Source: Marinobacter litoralis (GTDB lineage: Bacteria; Pseudomonadota; Gammaproteobacteria; Pseudomonadales; Oleiphilaceae). Taken from it: a stretch of DNA of 64,000 nt. Position numbers and translations under genes: made by a program. Shown here in pieces: positions 45,177 through 52,884 of the stretch. A model generated the notes under the pieces. It searched no databases. It saw nothing but the letters and a program-made list of their open reading frames with translations, and was not told the origin of the DNA. The first letter of the stretch is position 1. Each line of letters starts with the position of its first letter. The DNA is taken from positions 186,001 through 250,000 of the forward strand of contig NZ_JAELVS010000001.1 in assembly GCF_016427555.1 (NCBI RefSeq). Direction: 5' to 3'.

Positions 45177-46333
45177 TAAAAAGACCTCGGCAGGCCAAGA
45201 TCGTGGGTGGCCAGGTGAGACAAAATCAGGTTGGTGGAGATGGGCGCAACCTGGTACAAACGGGTTTCCCGGAACTTGCGTTCAATGTCGTATTCTTCGG
45301 CAAAGCCATAGCCACCGTGGGTCTGAATGCAGGTATCACCCGCCTGCCACGAAGCTTCCGAGGCCAGCAACTTGGCCATGTTGGCCAAGGAGCCACAGGG
45401 TTGCCCGGCTTCAAATGCGGCAATGGCACGGTCAACAACCGCGGCGGCGGCTTCCGTTTGGGCATAGGCTCTGGCAATGGGGAACTGCACACCCTGGTTT
45501 TGGCCAATTGGGCGGCCAAACACTTCACGGCTGGTGGCGTAAGCCGCTGCCTTTTCAATAAAGTAACGGGCATCACCGATACACTCCGCGGCGATCAGAA
45601 TCCGCTCTGCATTCATGCCATCCAGGATGTAGCGGAACCCGGCACCTTCCTCGCCAATCAGGTTGGCAGCAGGCACGCGCACATTGTCGAAGAACAGCTC
45701 AGTAGTGGCATGATTCATCATGGTCTTGATGGGTCGAATGCTGAGGCCACCGGCCAAGGCATCCTTCATATCCACCAACAGCACCGACATACCGTCAGTG
45801 CGTTTGGCACAGGCATCTCGCGGCGTGGTGCGAACCAGGAGGACCATCAAATCGGAATGTTCGGTGCGGGAGATAAACACCTTTTGCCCGTTCACCACAT
45901 AGTGGTCGCCGTCTCGCACGGCACGGGTGGTGATGCGGGTGGTGTCGGTACCACTGGACGGCTCGGTTACCCCAAAGGCCTGAAGCCGCAGCTCGCCGGC
46001 GGCAATTCGCGGCAAATATTGCTGTTTCTGCTCCTCGCTACCATGGCGTAACAGCGTGCCCATGGTGTACATCTGTGCGTGACAGGCACCGCCATTACAA
46101 CCGGCCCGCTGAACCTCTTCCAGCACCGCACAGGCTGCGCCCAGGGGCAAGCCAGAGCCTCCAAAGGCTTCCGGAATCATCACCGACAGGTACCCGGCCT
46201 CGGCCAGGGCATTGACGAACTCAGTCGGGTAGGCACCCTGTTGATCCAGGGCTCTCCAATATTCGCCCGGGAACTCAGCGCACAAGCGCACGACGGCTTC
46301 CCTGATTTCTGGATACGATAACGGCGAATTCAT
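45176..46333 (-). CDS. acyl-CoA dehydrogenase, first gene of the 14-gene operon
   Basis: 385 residues from ATG 46333, which has AGGAG six bases upstream; the ATG at 46339 directly abuts that site. FGVTEPSSGTDTTRITTRAV, QTHGGYGFAEEYDIERKFRE and the tail QVAPISTNLILSHLATHDLG with LGLPRSF place it in the same subfamily as the ACAD at 10748-11914, lacking YEGTSE. ACADs of this type occur in the Pseudomonas itaconate/rip region. Its promoter region holds copy B of the shared motif and the divergent LysR gene. Confidence 0.93.
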   Translation of the reverse strand: MNSPLSYPEIREAVVRLCAEFPGEYWRALDQQGAYPTEFVNALAEAGYLSVMIPEAFGGSGLPLGAACAVLEEVQRAGCNGGACHAQMYTMGTLLRHGSEEQKQQYLPRIAAGELRLQAFGVTEPSSGTDTTRITTRAVRDGDHYVVNGQKVFISRTEHSDLMVLLVRTTPRDACAKRTDGMSVLLVDMKDALAGGLSIRPIKTMMNHATTELFFDNVRVPAANLIGEEGAGFRYILDGMNAERILIAAECIGDARYFIEKAAAYATSREVFGRPIGQNQGVQFPIARAYAQTEAAAAVVDRAIAAFEAGQPCGSLANMAKLLASEASWQAGDTCIQTHGGYGFAEEYDIERKFRETRLYQVAPISTNLILSHLATHDLGLPRSF

Positions 46334-46421
46334 GTCCATCTCCTGGCTAGTGGATCGATGCGCCGGCGTAATACCTCACTCCGACCATCATGAAATTCAC
46401 ACTACCAGCATGGCAGACACC

Positions 46422-46444
46422 CAACAATTATATAGTTTTTATAT
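46422..46444 (-). promoter_or_regulatory. shared 23-bp motif, copy B (LysR/operon divergent promoter)
   Basis: Plus strand CAACAATTAT then ATAGTTTTTATAT. 21 of 23 positions equal copy A. Lies 89 bases upstream of the 14-gene operon and 112 bases upstream of the LysR gene. It contains ATATA-N5-TATAT read on the minus strand, a T-N11-A type dyad expected for LysR operators. Position in the divergent region is where a LysR regulator would act on both genes. Confidence 0.6.
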
Positions 46445-46555
46445 CCCTCATCATTTTTTTGCATACCTCCCGCTTGCGCAACCAAGCGCTTTGAAATAAT
46501 TATGTTATGCAGTAGTCTGACACCATTACTTTTGGGCATACCCTGGAGCGCATAC

Positions 46556-47533
46556 ATGGCCACTAACATTAATGTCGATGTTCGCCAGCTGAACACCTTT
46601 CTCACCGTTGCAGATACCGGCAGCTTCAGTCGGGCCTCGGAAAAGCTGTTTGTTGCCCAGCCGGCTTTAAGCCGACAAATCCGGATGCTGGAAAGTGCCT
46701 TGGACGTGGAAGTGTTTGTGCGCCACGGCCGGGGGGTGGTGCTTACAGCGGCAGGAGAGCTGCTTTACGATCGGGCTCGCAAGCTCATGCAGGATCTTGA
46801 ACGAACCCAGGCGGATGTGACCGCCGTCGGGGGGAAAGTGACCGGCCAGGTGATACTGGGGATTCTTCCCACGGTGGCCCACTTGTTTTCCGGCACCATC
46901 GTCGAAAAATATTGCCAACAGTATCCTCAGGTTGATCTGGCGGTTAAGTCAGCGATGAGCGGCACCTTGCAGCAGATGGTTGCCCAACATCGTTTGCATG
47001 TTGCCATCACTTACAATCCTTCCAGCCAGAGAAACCTGCGCTGCCTGCCGTTGCTTGAAGAGCCGCTTTGCCTGATCGGCCCCAGCAACAGCCCTTTTGC
47101 TGAGCGCAGCGACATAACCGTGGACGAGGTGCTGACACTGCCCTTGATACTGCCCGAAGAAAAGCACGGTTTGCGTATAAAAATGGAACGTACGGCCGCC
47201 GAGCGCGGTGTCGCGCTCGACCTCACGCTGGAGGTGAGCGCCTGGCCACTGTTGACCGACACCGCTCGCCGCGGCCTCGGTTACACCATTCTCCCCTCAG
47301 CGGCGGTGCATGAAATGGTAGCCAGGAAAGAAGTCGCAGCCACTCCCATCACCTCGCCCGAGCTGACCCGGACGCTCGCGCTGGTGACCCCTGTCGACCT
47401 GCCGTCCTCTGTAGCCACCAGGAAACTGGCAGAACTGATTATGGACCAGCTCGCGAAGCATGTTCACCAAAGGCTCTGGAAAGGGCGACTGCTGTTCGAT
47501 GCAAACGACCCAGGCCTGGAAAAGCCGGAGTAG
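46556..47533 (+). CDS. LysR-family transcriptional regulator
   Basis: 325 residues from ATG 46556 (MATNINVDVRQLNTFLTVAD), which has GGAG seven bases upstream; the 18 residues further upstream are not part of the fold. The winged helix is typical: FSRASEKLFVAQPALSRQIR then MLESALDVEVFVRHGRGVVL, followed by a periplasmic-binding-like effector domain. Divergent from the 14-gene operon, so it most probably controls it in response to an acid or acyl-CoA, and by the shared motif perhaps also the porin and TRAP genes. Confidence 0.93.
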   Translation: MATNINVDVRQLNTFLTVADTGSFSRASEKLFVAQPALSRQIRMLESALDVEVFVRHGRGVVLTAAGELLYDRARKLMQDLERTQADVTAVGGKVTGQVILGILPTVAHLFSGTIVEKYCQQYPQVDLAVKSAMSGTLQQMVAQHRLHVAITYNPSSQRNLRCLPLLEEPLCLIGPSNSPFAERSDITVDEVLTLPLILPEEKHGLRIKMERTAAERGVALDLTLEVSAWPLLTDTARRGLGYTILPSAAVHEMVARKEVAATPITSPELTRTLALVTPVDLPSSVATRKLAELIMDQLAKHVHQRLWKGRLLFDANDPGLEKPE

Positions 47534-47968
47534 AAAGCCGATGTCCGGCGTTTGATGAATCCAGCGGCCGTCAAAGCAGCAGCGCGACCAGTGCAGAAGC
47601 GACTATTAATAGAAGGGTGATCACGGCGCTGTATATCGGCGCCATGAACATCGCCGAGCCAAATCCGCCCCCTGAATCTGTCCCGATTTGCCATGCCTTG
47701 CTGCAACTTGATAATGCCCCTAGCCGAATTGGCCAACACCGCAATCCCGGATGATGCCAGCTCAGTTTTCACCATGCGACTCGCCCAAGGTATTCTCTGC
47801 CGGCATAGATAATATAAAATACAGATAATTGTTGACCCCTCCGCTCGCTGATAGGCTCATTTTGTCGTCAATTGTTGCGACTTTGCAGTTATCAGTATTT
47901 GCCTCCACCAGACCAAAAGATCTCTAGCGGCAGACGTTTAAACAACAAAATAACGGGGAACGCGAACT
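47534..47968. other. intergenic region upstream of the porin
   Basis: 435 bases with no gene I can defend. On the minus strand a frame at about 47570-47760 ends in a strikingly hydrophobic tail (MFMAPIYSAVITLLLIVASA and on) but has a stop upstream and no ribosome site, so it may be a fragment or chance. The right part (47800-47968) is the porin promoter region with copy C of the shared motif at 47812. Confidence 0.4.
47812..47834 (+). promoter_or_regulatory. shared 23-bp motif, copy C (upstream of porin)
   Basis: ATATAAAATACAG then ATAATTGTTG on the plus strand. Its reverse complement equals copy A at 21 of 23 positions. It is 134 bases upstream of the porin start and in the same orientation relative to the gene as copies A and B. 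Confidence 0.55.
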
Positions 47969-49120
47969 ATGCTACGCAATAAATTATCCACAGCTATCAA
48001 GGTAACCAGCTCAGCGCTGGTACTGGGGCTGGCTTGCCAGGCCAATGCATTTGAAGTTCGAGCCGGCGACTACAGCGCTCAAATCTATGGCTATGCGCGG
48101 CTGAATGCCTCTTACGATATCAATGAAGACATTTCCATTGCTTCCGGAACGCGCGCTGGCGACTACAGAAAGATCACCAAGGGCGGCGGTGAAGGGGCCA
48201 CAGGGCATTTTGGCGCAGACGCAGTGCAATCGCGCATTGGTGTGCGAACCACCACACCTGAAGGCGTAAAAATCAACGTTGAGGGTGACTTCCGCACCAC
48301 CACCAGCACACTCCGCCTGCGTCACGCTTATGGCGAGTATAATGGCGTTTTGATGGGCCAGACCTGGTCGAACTATAGCAGTCTGATTGGCACAACCTCG
48401 CAGCTTGAGTTTGACCAAATCCCAGGATCTGCCGGTTACGTAGGTCGCACATCACAGGTGCGCTACACCACAGGACCTTTCTCCTTCGCAGTTGAAGACC
48501 CTAAAACCAGCATTCTGGACAACACCGGTGCTGCTACCGCCGCGAAAAAAAATAGCTCGCCAGCTCTGACCGCACGCTATTCCTCCAAAGCTGACAACCT
48601 GACCTACGCAGCTGCAACTATTGTTCGCCAACTCTCGGTCGATGATGGCACCAATGACGATTCTGCGTTTGGTTTTGGCGTGTTCGGTACCGCTAAACTG
48701 GCAGTGACCGATTCGCTCAACATTCAAGGCGCGGTTAACTACTCAGACGGTGCCAACCAGTACCTCTGGCGTTCCGGCACCAACTACGGCGCTGCCGATG
48801 CCTACATGAAAGCTGATGGCAGCCTTGAAACCCTCTCAGGCTTTGGTGGTACCATCGGCGCCAGCCTGAAGGTGGGCCCGGGCACAGTGAATACGGCCTA
48901 CGCCCTGACCCAAGTGGATTGGGATGATGCAAAAAAAGATGGCGTAGGTGGCGCAGCTACCCAAAACCGACGCAACACCATGGCACTGGTTAACTACCAG
49001 TGGAGCCCTGTGAAGGCGGTCAAGCTTGGTGTGCAATACACCTACCTGAAAGCTGAGCTGGAGAACGGCGATGATGGCGATGCCAGCCGCCTGCTGTTTG
49101 CAGCAACCTATAGCTTCTGA
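47969..49120 (+). CDS. DcaP-like outer-membrane porin
   Basis: 383 residues. Signal peptide to about residue 27 (SALVLGLACQANA), then alternating beta strands starting AQIYGYARLNASYDI and a C-terminal Phe (LLFAATYSF), as needed for outer-membrane insertion. The opening and length fit the DcaP family of trimeric porins; Acinetobacter DcaP admits dicarboxylic acids, which would match the CoA-transferase/mesaconyl genes here. Single gene with its own promoter and a stem-loop downstream. The family assignment is from pattern, not from a search. Confidence 0.82.
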   Translation: MLRNKLSTAIKVTSSALVLGLACQANAFEVRAGDYSAQIYGYARLNASYDINEDISIASGTRAGDYRKITKGGGEGATGHFGADAVQSRIGVRTTTPEGVKINVEGDFRTTTSTLRLRHAYGEYNGVLMGQTWSNYSSLIGTTSQLEFDQIPGSAGYVGRTSQVRYTTGPFSFAVEDPKTSILDNTGAATAAKKNSSPALTARYSSKADNLTYAAATIVRQLSVDDGTNDDSAFGFGVFGTAKLAVTDSLNIQGAVNYSDGANQYLWRSGTNYGAADAYMKADGSLETLSGFGGTIGASLKVGPGTVNTAYALTQVDWDDAKKDGVGGAATQNRRNTMALVNYQWSPVKAVKLGVQYTYLKAELENGDDGDASRLLFAATYSF

Positions 49121-49154
49121 TCCGGGCACCACCCGAAACGGATAGCTAAGGAAA

Positions 49155-49203
49155 CCCTGCTTCCTCGCACGAGAAAACCTACCCAGTGTGCGGGGAGGCA
49201 GGG
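49155..49203 (+). terminator. 16-bp imperfect stem-loop after the porin
   Basis: 49155-49170 pairs with 49188-49203 (14 of 16 Watson-Crick, the other two G-T) around a 17-base loop. No T tract follows. It lies between the porin and etfB, 40 bases upstream of the etfB start; probable porin terminator or mRNA-stabilising hairpin. Confidence 0.55.
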
Positions 49204-49245
49204 CTCTAAAATGAATTCACTGATCAAACTCAGGAGCCAGAAGTG

Positions 49246-49995
49246 ATGCGGATACTGGTCGCGGTAAAACGAGTCATCGACTACAACGTAAAGGTACGTG
49301 TCAAGCCGGATAACACGGGTGTTGATCTCGCCAACGTCAAAATGGCAATGAACCCATTCTGCGAAATCGCTGTTGAAGAAGCGGTTCGTCTGAAGGAAAA
49401 GGGCATTGCCAGCGAAATTGTCGTGGTGTCCATTGGTCCCAAGGCTTGCCAGGAGCAGATTCGTACTGCGTTGGCGCTGGGTGCCGACCGTGGTATCCAC
49501 ATTGAAGCCGATGAGGAAGTACAGTCTCTGGAAGCGGCCAAGCTGCTGAAGGCGGTGGTTGAGAAAGAAGAGCCGAAGCTGGTGATTCTCGGCAAACAGT
49601 CCATCGATTCTGACAACAACCAGACGGGCCAGATGCTTGCCGCTCTGACCGGCATGGCTCAGGGTACCTTTGCTTCCGAAGTGGTTGTTGATGGCGAAAA
49701 AGTGAACGTTACCCGTGAGGTGGACGGTGGTCTGATGACCGTTTCCCTGAACCTGCCTGCGGTAGTCACCACCGACCTGCGTTTGAACGAGCCGCGTTAC
49801 GCGTCCCTGCCAAACATCATGAAGGCCAAGAAGAAGCCCATCGACACCCTGAGCCCCGCGGATCTGGGTGTTGAGATTGCATCGCGCCTGACCACCTTGA
49901 AAGTGGAAGCACCGGCTGCCCGTTCCGCCGGCGTGAAAGTGGCTGACGTTGCCGAGCTGGTCGATAAACTGAAGAACGAAGCGAAGGTGATCTAA
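49246..49995 (+). CDS. etfB: electron transfer flavoprotein subunit beta
   Basis: 249 residues from ATG 49246 ([20 protein letters not shown]); an adjacent GTG at 49243 shares the AGGAG site. Typical Etf[37 protein letters not shown] and the C-terminal Lys-rich loop [12 protein letters not shown] that binds partner dehydrogenases. Holds AMP, and with EtfA carries electrons from the many ACADs of the window to ETF-QO. One-base-tight operon with etfA. Confidence 0.97.
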   Translation: MRILVAVKRVIDYNVKVRVKPDNTGVDLANVKMAMNPFCEIAVEEAVRLKEKGIASEIVVVSIGPKACQEQIRTALALGADRGIHIEADEEVQSLEAAKLLKAVVEKEEPKLVILGKQSIDSDNNQTGQMLAALTGMAQGTFASEVVVDGEKVNVTREVDGGLMTVSLNLPAVVTTDLRLNEPRYASLPNIMKAKKKPIDTLSPADLGVEIASRLTTLKVEAPAARSAGVKVADVAELVDKLKNEAKVI

Positions 49996-50937
49996 ATGAG
50001 CATCCTTGTTATTGCTGAACACGACAACAGCAGCCTGAAGCAGGCGACCCTGAGCGTTGTAGCGGCTGCCAAGGCCATTGGCGGCGATATTGATGTACTG
50101 GTTGCGGGCGAAAACTGTGGCGCCGTGGCCGAAGCCGCCGCCCAAGCGGAAGGCGTGGCCAAGGTACTGCTGGCCGATAACGCCGCTTATGGCCACTTCC
50201 TGGGTGAGAACCTGGGTGAGCTGGTGGCGGAAGTGGGCAAGGGTTACAGCCACATCCTGACCTCTGCCGGTACCACCGGTAAAGACTTCATGCCGCGGGT
50301 TGCGGCGCTGCTGGACGTGGCTCAGGTGTCTGACATCATCCGCGTTGAGTCGGAAGACACTTTCGTGCGCCCGATTTACGCCGGTAACGCCATTGCGACG
50401 GTGAAAGCCACCGACAGCATCAAGGTGATCACCTTGCGCCCGACAGGCTTTGACCCGGTCGCCGCGGAAGGTGGTTCTGCATCTATCGAGCCGCTCGACC
50501 TGGTGAAAGATGCTGGCGTGTCGTCCTTTGTTGGCGAGCAGAAAGCCGAGTCTGACCGCCCGGACCTGGCCAGTGCCGGCATCGTTATTTCCGGTGGTCG
50601 CGGCATGCAGAATGGCGACAACTTCAAGATGCTGGAGCAGGTTGCTGACCTGTTGGGCGCTGGCATTGGCGCCTCTCGTGCCGCAGTTGACGCCGGCTTT
50701 GTGCCGAACGACATGCAGGTCGGCCAGACTGGCAAGATCGTTGCGCCGCAGCTGTACATCGCCGTGGGTATCTCCGGTGCCATCCAGCACCTGGCGGGTA
50801 TGTCCGATTCCAAGGTGATCGTGGCGATCAACAAGGATGAAGAAGCCCCCATCTTCCAGGTTGCCGATTACGGCCTTGTCGCGGATCTGTTTGAAGCAGT
50901 ACCTGAATTAGAGAGTGAACTGAAGAAAGTGAGCTGA
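49996..50937 (+). CDS. etfA: electron transfer flavoprotein subunit alpha
   Basis: 313 residues. The FAD-binding C-terminal domain is clear: [40 protein letters not shown] and [15 protein letters not shown]. Starts directly after the etfB stop. Followed by a strong terminator. A degenerate second copy of its 3' end lies at 52702-52800, beyond the IS element. Confidence 0.97.
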   Translation: MSILVIAEHDNSSLKQATLSVVAAAKAIGGDIDVLVAGENCGAVAEAAAQAEGVAKVLLADNAAYGHFLGENLGELVAEVGKGYSHILTSAGTTGKDFMPRVAALLDVAQVSDIIRVESEDTFVRPIYAGNAIATVKATDSIKVITLRPTGFDPVAAEGGSASIEPLDLVKDAGVSSFVGEQKAESDRPDLASAGIVISGGRGMQNGDNFKMLEQVADLLGAGIGASRAAVDAGFVPNDMQVGQTGKIVAPQLYIAVGISGAIQHLAGMSDSKVIVAINKDEEAPIFQVADYGLVADLFEAVPELESELKKVS

Positions 50938-50988
50938 CGATAGTGTCGTGAGTTTTCTCGGGGTCTTTGCGTTGTTGTACCCCTTTGC

Positions 50989-51010
50989 GCCCCCTTCTGG
51001 GGGCTTTTTT
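50989..51010 (+). terminator. rho-independent terminator after etfA
   Basis: GCCCCC-TTCT-GGGGGC followed by TTTTTT. Classic intrinsic terminator 52 bases after the etfA stop. Confidence 0.92.
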
Positions 51011-51065
51011 AGTTTTCCATAGTAATATCATCTGAGCGTCATAGTCATAGCAGGTCAACCTAACC

Positions 51066-51269
51066 ATGCGCACTCAACACCAGATCCACACCTTTGAAAA
51101 ATGGCTCTCCGAGCTCGAATCCCTTGCAGAAAACGAGGGCTGCCCATGGATGATCTCGTCCGATCCTGAGTATCACCGTAAAGCCTTCGAGGACGGAGTA
51201 AGCCCGGCCGAGGAGTTTGAACGTCTGAAGAAGATCAGTGCCGGAAGTGGCTGTGGTTGTGGGTCCTAA
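51066..51269 (+). CDS. small hypothetical protein with CGCGS tail
   Basis: 67 residues, acidic helical body (FEKWLSELESLAENEGCPWM) and a Cys/Gly C-terminus SGCGCGS. Only a weak ribosome site (AGGT) precedes the ATG. Composition and a clean stop suggest a real small gene; the C-x-C tail could bind metal or a cofactor. I do not recognise the family. It lies between the etfA terminator and the IS element. Confidence 0.55.
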   Translation: MRTQHQIHTFEKWLSELESLAENEGCPWMISSDPEYHRKAFEDGVSPAEEFERLKKISAGSGCGCGS

Positions 51270-51420
51270 TAGAATCAAACCTGTCATGGCAGGTGCTTAT
51301 AACGTCACCAATAATACTTGAATACCAATAAAACTGGCGTGGACTTACCCCCGGTGGACTAGACACTCCTAGCCTATGATAGCCTCCCATTCGTCAAGAT
51401 ATTCCTATGCGGTATACAGC

Positions 51421-51443
51421 ACATACAACATAGATAATTGTTA
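51421..51443 (+). promoter_or_regulatory. shared 23-bp motif, orphan copy D (left of IS element)
   Basis: ACATACAACATAG then ATAATTGTTA, 18 of 23 positions equal to copy C. It points right, towards the IS element 61 bases away; the gene it once served appears to be gone, perhaps the etfA-like gene whose remnant lies beyond the IS. Confidence 0.4.
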
Positions 51444-51504
51444 GCGCCGTCCACCACTGCTATTTTCGTTCTCTCTACAAGCATCGCAATCTGAAAGTGA
51501 CTAA

Positions 51505-52675
51505 GGAAGGTCTGAATAACCTCTGATTTTTGCTGATCTTGGTTTTAGCCGGCAAAAAAACGAAAATTCAGACACTATCTTCCCGTTATTTGTGTGTATC
51601 TTGCCCGTTTCCCGCCATTTTGGCGGAAAACAGGCGCACTTACCCTACGCCAGCAGGTATTTTTCACCAATCAGCAGGTTGCTGAACGCGGCCAACAAGT
51701 GCAGCCGGTTGGTGTTTTTAGACAGGCTGCGATAGCGGACCTTGCTGTAGCCGAACACCTGTTTGATGTACCGGAACGGATGTTCCACTTTTGAGCGGAT
51801 GCTGGCTTTGATTTTCTCGGCTTTCAGCTTGTCGGCATCCAGCTTCTTCCGGGTGCCAGGTCGTTTGGCAATGAACCAGGAGACGTGTTCACGGTGCTTA
51901 TGCTCATCTCGCTTCTGAATGCCAAGGTAACCGGCATCGCCGAAGACTCGTTGCTCTTCACCGTGCAGCAGCTTGTCGGTGGGCACGATGTCGTGCACGT
52001 TGGCAGCGGTGGTATCAATGCTATGAATCAGGCCCAGAGCGTCGTCGACACCAATGTGCATCTTCATGCCGAAGTGCCACTCGTTGCCTTATCTAGTCTG
52101 ATGCATTTCAGGCGGTCCGACGATTCGGTCACGTTTGCCAGCTTGGTTCTTTGTCGAGCTGGGAGCAGAGATAATGGTGGCATCTACGATGCTACCTTCG
52201 CGCAGCATCAGGCCGTTCTTCTCCAGGTGTTTGTTCACCTCTTTAAACAGCGCCTTGCCAAGACCGTGTTGCTCCAGGAAATGCCGGAAGTTAAGAATGG
52301 TGGTCTCGTCCGGCAAGCGGTCCAGCTTCAGGCCAGCGAAGTGCCGCATGGATTCGATCTCGTACAAAGCGTCTTCCATGGCCGGGTCGCTGAGGTTATA
52401 GAACAACTGCATGCAGTGAACTCGCAGCATGGCAGGCAGCGGATAGGGAGGCCGGCCATTCTGGCCCTTCGGGTAATAACGGGCTACCTTCTTTTCCAAC
52501 TGCTTCCAGGGAATCAGCTTGTCCATCCGTTCCAGAAAGATCTCGCGGCGGGTCTTACGCTTCTTGTTCTGGTACTCGGCTTCGGAGAAGGTGATCTGAT
52601 CCATGGAGGCGACGAATCCTATGCAGTTGGCGATGACTGTATTATCGCCGATTTTGAGACTTGTTCAGAGTCTCC
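51505..52675 (-). mobile_element. IS5-family (IS5 group) insertion sequence
   Basis: 1171 bases flanked by a CTAA direct repeat (51501-51504 and 52676-52679), the CTAR target duplication typical of the IS5 group. The ends are imperfect inverted repeats: GGAAGGTCTGAATAA on the left and, reverse-complemented, GGAGACTCTGAACAA on the right. It contains one transposase gene on the minus strand, interrupted by a stop codon, so this copy is not autonomous. It separates the etfBA region from the etfA remnant, MarR and ETF-QO genes. Confidence 0.88.
51645..52604 (-). pseudogene. IS5-type DDE transposase with in-frame nonsense codon
   Basis: The N-terminal half (52604 to 52089) has the DUF772-type start and the first catalytic Asp in [14 protein letters not shown]. 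The C-terminal half (52067 to 51645) has GMKMHIGVDDALGLIH, FGDAGYLG and the final YxxR-Lys region. Both are in the same frame, broken by TAA where MHQTR-K-GNEWHFG is expected, i.e. a Lys codon changed to stop. The segment RIVGP before PEMHQ looks like a 15-base insertion. No frameshift. The product is probably inactive. Confidence 0.87.
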
Positions 52676-52701
52676 CTAAGTCTTCTTATTGTAACCGGAC
52701 T

Positions 52702-52800
52702 TAGTTGGCCCGACTCTGCGCCGAACGACATAGAAGTGGGCCAGAAGGGCCAAACTGTTGCGCCAAAACTGTAAAACCGGGTAGGTATCTCAGTATTTCT
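52702..52800 (+). pseudogene. remnant of a second etfA (3' part)
   Basis: The segment CCGAACGACAT and the flanking bases align with etfA codons around [16 protein letters not shown] and on to YIAVGIS at 50685-50780. The remnant translates to PNDIEVGQKGQTVAPKL and a stop. About a quarter of the bases differ, so it is an old paralogue, not a recent copy. After GGTATCTC it jumps to a sequence like the etfA terminator region. Confidence 0.75.
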
Positions 52801-52820
52801 GCGTTGTTGTACGCCTTTAC

Positions 52821-52845
52821 GCCCTCTTGTCTTGGGGCTTTTTTT
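52821..52845 (+). terminator. degenerate copy of the etfA terminator
   Basis: GCCC...GGGGC followed by seven T, preceded by TGCGTTGTTGTAC, which also precedes the intact etfA terminator at 50968. Marks the end of the lost etfA copy. Confidence 0.6.
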
Positions 52846-52884
52846 GCCAATCTTCGATTCTCGTCCACGCCAGGTGAAACAACT

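Noticed and set aside
47464-47775. 103-codon minus-strand frame, and a hydrophobic tail in the neighbouring frame
   Set aside because: Overlaps the end of the LysR gene, has no ribosome site and no recognisable domain. The hydrophobic stretch is in another frame with an upstream stop. At most a fragment.
49108-50790. 560-codon minus-strand open frame
   Set aside because: Lies entirely antisense to etfB and etfA, whose products are unmistakable; composition is His/Gln/Arg-rich as expected of a shadow frame in GC-rich DNA.
52705-52884. Upstream extension of the MarR frame (would give 201 residues)
   Set aside because: The extra 60 residues translate the etfA remnant and its terminator in a wrong frame; the MarR fold starts at 52885.
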